Source: an uncultured SAR86 cluster bacterium (GTDB lineage Bacteria; Pseudomonadota; Gammaproteobacteria; Magnimaribacterales; D2472). From it: 64,000 bases of DNA. The DNA is taken from assembly GCA_902557645.1 (NCBI GenBank), contig CACEAP010000001.1, positions 291,378-355,377 of the forward strand. Direction: 5' to 3'. Shown here piece after piece: positions 61,107-64,000 of this stretch; positions within the stretch are counted from its first letter, which is position 1, and every line of letters starts with the position of its first letter. A program made the translations under genes and the position numbers. The notes under the pieces are model-generated. The model worked only from the letters and a program-made list of their open reading frames with translations. It made no database searches and was not told where the DNA came from.

Positions 61107-62078
61107 TTATCTTGCAATATATTTATAAAATCTATCTTTTGAAATATTTCCACCTGATAACATTATCAGTATCTTTTTATTTTTAAATTTAATTTTTTCA
61201 GATTTCAAGCATGCTAGTGCAATTGCTCCTGAAGGCTCTAATATGAAATTAAATTGCTCATATGCAAATCTCATAGCTTTAATAATTTCATTATTATCTA
61301 CAGACAAGCCTTTAACTTTATTTTTATTATTAATTGCAAAAGTTATTTTCCCAGGAACTGGAGACTCTAATGCATCGCATATGCCATGCTCAACATTTTT
61401 AATATAAATTCTTTTATTTGCTGCAAAAGATTGCTGATGATCATTCCATGCAGCTGGCTCTGCTGTATAAATTTTACACTTTGGATTATGATTCTTTAAA
61501 ACTATACTAGTGCCTGCTGCAAGGCCGCCACCACTTGCACAGATTATTGCCGCGTCAAATTTTTTATTATTTTTTTCAGCCTCTATTACCTCCAATGCTG
61601 CAGTCCCTTGCCCAGAAATTACATGAATTGAATCAAATGGTTTTATAAGAACCCTATTTTCTTTTAAAGCTATTGTCTCACCAATCTCTTCTCTTATATC
61701 TTTTTGACGATCATAAAAAATCACTCTAGCTCCAAGTGCTTTAGTTTTTTTAATTTTAATTTTTGGTGCATCCTTAGGCATAACAATAACTGCAGTTGAA
61801 TTTAATAATTTTGCAGCATAAGCAATACCCTGAGCATGATTTCCAGATGAGAAAGCTATAACACCATTTTGTAATTGTTTTTTATTAAGAAGTGTCATTG
61901 CTGAAAGAGCACCTCTAATTTTAAAAGATCCAGTTTTTTGCAATTGTTCTGGTTTTAAATAGACTTGAGCACCTATTTCTTTATTTAATAATTCACTTGA
62001 TACAAGCTCAGTTCTATTTAGATATTTATTAATACGATAATATGCATTTTTAATATCATCAAGTTGAGCCTGAGACAT
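61107..62078 (-). CDS. threonine dehydratase/serine racemase-like PLP enzyme
   Basis: A 323-residue fold-type II PLP enzyme. The Schiff-base Lys is Lys53 in KTGSFKIRG, the phosphate-binding loop is ASGGGLAAG, and SSGNHAQG contains the Asn contact. The length lacks the C-terminal ACT-like domain of IlvA, so it is the catabolic TdcB/serine racemase type. It converts threonine to 2-oxobutyrate, or racemises/deaminates serine; the two cannot be distinguished by eye. It ends 28 bases from the YwaF-like gene's start on the same strand. Confidence 0.86.
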   Translation of the reverse strand: MSQAQLDDIKNAYYRINKYLNRTELVSSELLNKEIGAQVYLKPEQLQKTGSFKIRGALSAMTLLNKKQLQNGVIAFSSGNHAQGIAYAAKLLNSTAVIVMPKDAPKIKIKKTKALGARVIFYDRQKDIREEIGETIALKENRVLIKPFDSIHVISGQGTAALEVIEAEKNNKKFDAAIICASGGGLAAGTSIVLKNHNPKCKIYTAEPAAWNDHQQSFAANKRIYIKNVEHGICDALESPVPGKITFAINNKNKVKGLSVDNNEIIKAMRFAYEQFNFILEPSGAIALACLKSEKIKFKNKKILIMLSGGNISKDRFYKYIAR

Positions 62079-62081
62079 TAA

Positions 62082-62819
62082 TTATTTATTACTTAATTTA
62101 TTCTTTATCCCAATTGGAAGATAGATTAAATAAAAAACACATATTGTTATTAATAATGCTGGAAAAATATGATAAGGAGGCTCAGGAAAGAAATTTAATA
62201 AACTATCTCCATCTGGTTTTGCCATCAAGTACCAATAATTAGTAACACCACCAGGATCAATTCCATATGGTGGAAATTCCCCTAAAAGAAGATTAATAAC
62301 ATATATGATAGGCAAAAGAATAAATACAGTGATTAAAATAACCTGATTTGTTTCTTGAAAATTAGGAAGATTACCAAGCGTAAGAATTGCATAAAAAACT
62401 GCAATAACTATCATTCCATGGCCCACAAAAAAGAAAATGTAATCAAGATCCATTGCAACAGTTACATCAGGAGTTATAAGCGCCATAGTAGCTCCAGCAA
62501 TACCCCAAAAATATGCAATATTAAAAAGAATTTTTGGACCTCCTAGCAGGAACCAGGCTAGGATTATTTCAGAAAAGTCACACATATGAAATGGTAAGAC
62601 TTCCTTCCAATGATATGGATTTTCTAATATAAATAAATCTTTATAGGGACTGGCAATAGCATGGGCTATCAGTAAAAAAGCTAGGACTTTTGTGACTATA
62701 TCTTTAGTTTTATCACTTGACCTATTGACTGCATATGGAAGACCAATCACCATAGCAAAAATAAGTGCTAGAGAAAACAGATGTATAGTTCCAAATAAAA
62801 TAAATGGAGATGTTCCCAT
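62082..62819 (-). CDS. TIGR02206/YwaF-like membrane protein
   Basis: A 245-residue protein with about seven hydrophobic segments. Its features are LPFHMCDFSEIILAWFL (family LPxHxCDxxxxxA), NYWYLMAKPDGDSLLNFF, and an EPPYHIFPAL near the C-terminus. The family is of unknown function and found in many bacteria. It lies 3 bases before the dehydratase stop-side neighbour and is transcribed ahead of it on the minus strand, so they form a two-gene unit. Confidence 0.8.
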   Translation of the reverse strand: MGTSPFILFGTIHLFSLALIFAMVIGLPYAVNRSSDKTKDIVTKVLAFLLIAHAIASPYKDLFILENPYHWKEVLPFHMCDFSEIILAWFLLGGPKILFNIAYFWGIAGATMALITPDVTVAMDLDYIFFFVGHGMIVIAVFYAILTLGNLPNFQETNQVILITVFILLPIIYVINLLLGEFPPYGIDPGGVTNYWYLMAKPDGDSLLNFFPEPPYHIFPALLITICVFYLIYLPIGIKNKLSNK

Positions 62820-62910
62820 AAAAATTACCTCTGAAAGTACTAATTTATTTGGTGTATATTAATTTATGATGATTAAAATTGCTACTTTATCAAAGTAAAT
62901 TAAAGTTGCT

Positions 62911-64000
62911 TTATAGTAAGTTTATTAATATATCTTCAGTGAGAATTGCGGGAAGTATTACTGTTTCCTCAAGACCAGGTTTCCAATAAAGGTAAAGAGG
63001 TACGCCGGTCCTTCCATACTCTTTAAGAACTTTTAAAATATTATCATCACGATTGGTCCAATCAGCTACAATATATTTGATATTATTTTCAGCAAGATAT
63101 TTTTTAACTACTGGTCTTGATAGAGCAAGCTTATCATTTGCTTGGCATGTAATACACCAAGCAGCAGTAAAGTTAATTAAGTATGCTTGATCTATTTTTT
63201 TTAATTCATCTTCAGTATTAACATCCCATCCAACTGAGACTATATCATTAGCAATTTCAGCTTTAGCTGCATTTTCTTTATTAATAAAATTTAGCTCAAT
63301 TAAAACTATTATTAATCCAAATATGAAGGTTGTTATATGAATATTCTCAGATTTAACTTTCCCAGCAAACCAAAACAAAATAGATATTATTAACATGCAA
63401 ATAAGCAACGAGATTAATATTTCTATAGACGTCTGAATGCTAAACACCCAAAGCAACCAAAGAGCAGTAGCAAGCATAGGGAAAGCAAAAAATTCTTTCA
63501 AAGTGTTCATCCATTCACCAGGTTTGGGAATTTTAGTTATCAATTTAGGAAATGTTGCAAGGATCAAGTAAGGCAATGAAAAACCTATACCTAATGATAA
63601 GAAAATAGGCACAGTTATAGATGAAGGTTGAATTAAAGCATATCCAATAGCAGCGCCCATAAAAGGAGCAGTGCAAGGGGATGCAACAATTACAGCGAGA
63701 ACCCCAGTCATAAAAGAGCTAAGGTATGTTGTGTTATTGGCACCAACAGCTCCAAGCCTTGTCATTGAGGTTCCAATATTTATATCCATCAGTAAAACAA
63801 GACCAATTATAAACATAAGAATTGCTAGCAAGGCTACAACTGGAGGAGACTGGAGCTGGAATCCCCATCCAACCATGCTGCCTGTTTTTTGTAAAAAAAC
63901 TATTGCTAGCGCTATAGCAACAAACGAAGTTATTACACCAAAACAGAAATTTAAAGCATGCAGTCTTACTTTATTAGAGGAACCACCTCCCATAGATACA
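62911..64000 (-). CDS. DsbD/ScsB-like thiol:disulfide interchange protein, C-terminal part (5' end outside window)
   Basis: The frame is open at base 64000, so the ATG at 63991-63993 is internal and the gene begins beyond the window. The visible part has membrane helices with WGFQLQSPP, a Cys in SPCTAPFMG (the redox-active transmembrane Cys of DsbD), a long helical region, then a C-terminal thioredoxin-fold domain with AAWCITC. It carries electrons from cytoplasmic thioredoxin to periplasmic partners such as CcmG. Its shape is DsbD/ScsB-like rather than CcdA. The N-terminal periplasmic domain cannot be seen. Confidence 0.88.
   Translation of the reverse strand, partial: VSMGGGSSNKVRLHALNFCFGVITSFVAIALAIVFLQKTGSMVGWGFQLQSPPVVALLAILMFIIGLVLLMDINIGTSMTRLGAVGANNTTYLSSFMTGVLAVIVASPCTAPFMGAAIGYALIQPSSITVPIFLSLGIGFSLPYLILATFPKLITKIPKPGEWMNTLKEFFAFPMLATALWLLWVFSIQTSIEILISLLICMLIISILFWFAGKVKSENIHITTFIFGLIIVLIELNFINKENAAKAEIANDIVSVGWDVNTEDELKKIDQAYLINFTAAWCITCQANDKLALSRPVVKKYLAENNIKYIVADWTNRDDNILKVLKEYGRTGVPLYLYWKPGLEETVILPAILTEDILINLL

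Overview
The window is AT-rich (roughly 30% GC by eye), densely coded DNA from a Gram-negative bacterium. The gene content (TonB-dependent receptors, AceE/AceF, CcmA-I, ZipA, MnmC, SbcB, PreP) indicates a gammaproteobacterium. The small intergenic gaps, overlapping gene ends, frequent TTG/GTG starts, several acyl-CoA dehydrogenases and large TonB receptors fit a streamlined marine lineage such as SAR86. That placement is inference from style and was not tested by alignment. No gene-free stretch exceeds 300 bases, and I saw no insertion sequence, prophage, CRISPR array or rRNA.

Layout. 1-8020: the end of cysS, a convergent TonB-dependent receptor, a MAPEG protein, an alpha/beta hydrolase fused to a polytopic membrane domain, then thrS and yidD. 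8148-18391: a second, larger TonB receptor, a hotdog thioesterase, the pyruvate dehydrogenase genes aceE-aceF with a secreted endonuclease/phosphatase-fold protein, a cupin and the sulfhydrylase metY. 18396-29815: one long co-directional block with a remnant-like glycosyltransferase, the full cytochrome c maturation set ccmABCDEFGHI, then smc-zipA-DNA ligase and a lytic-transglycosylase-like lipoprotein. 29816-39954: M16C protease PreP, a DUF4136 lipoprotein, mnmC, a metallo-beta-lactamase-fold alkylsulfatase-like lipoprotein, a pair of acyl-CoA dehydrogenases and a coiled-coil membrane protein. 40068-53108: small membrane proteins, a 2078-residue cadherin-repeat subtilase lipoprotein, tRNA-Leu(UAG), an MFS transporter, a thioredoxin-fold protein, a Na/Ca exchanger, an SDR and a LysR regulator. 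53231-64000: an acyl-CoA dehydrogenase behind a strong palindrome, sbcB, an LpqC-type esterase lipoprotein, tRNA-Val(GAC), a pseudoazurin operon with two tiny membrane proteins, an SLC13 transporter, an MscS channel, a threonine/serine dehydratase, a YwaF-like protein and the C-terminal part of a DsbD-like protein.

How the genes fit together. Cytochrome c maturation, the DsbD-like protein, a thioredoxin-fold protein and pseudoazurin point to periplasmic redox and aerobic electron transport. The receptors, secreted protease, esterase, alkylsulfatase-like protein and acyl-CoA dehydrogenases point to a heterotroph that takes up and oxidises polymers and lipid-like substrates.

Most interesting points. 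The Smc at the smc-zipA-lig locus has both ATPase halves but no room for a hinge domain. The ligase at the same locus is an ATP-dependent, T4-gp30-like enzyme where gammaproteobacteria normally carry NAD-dependent LigA. ThrRS has an altered editing-site His motif. A 55-residue membrane protein is translationally nested between a second small membrane protein and pseudoazurin. A glycosyltransferase-like gene with an apparently lost DxD site sits in front of ccmA.
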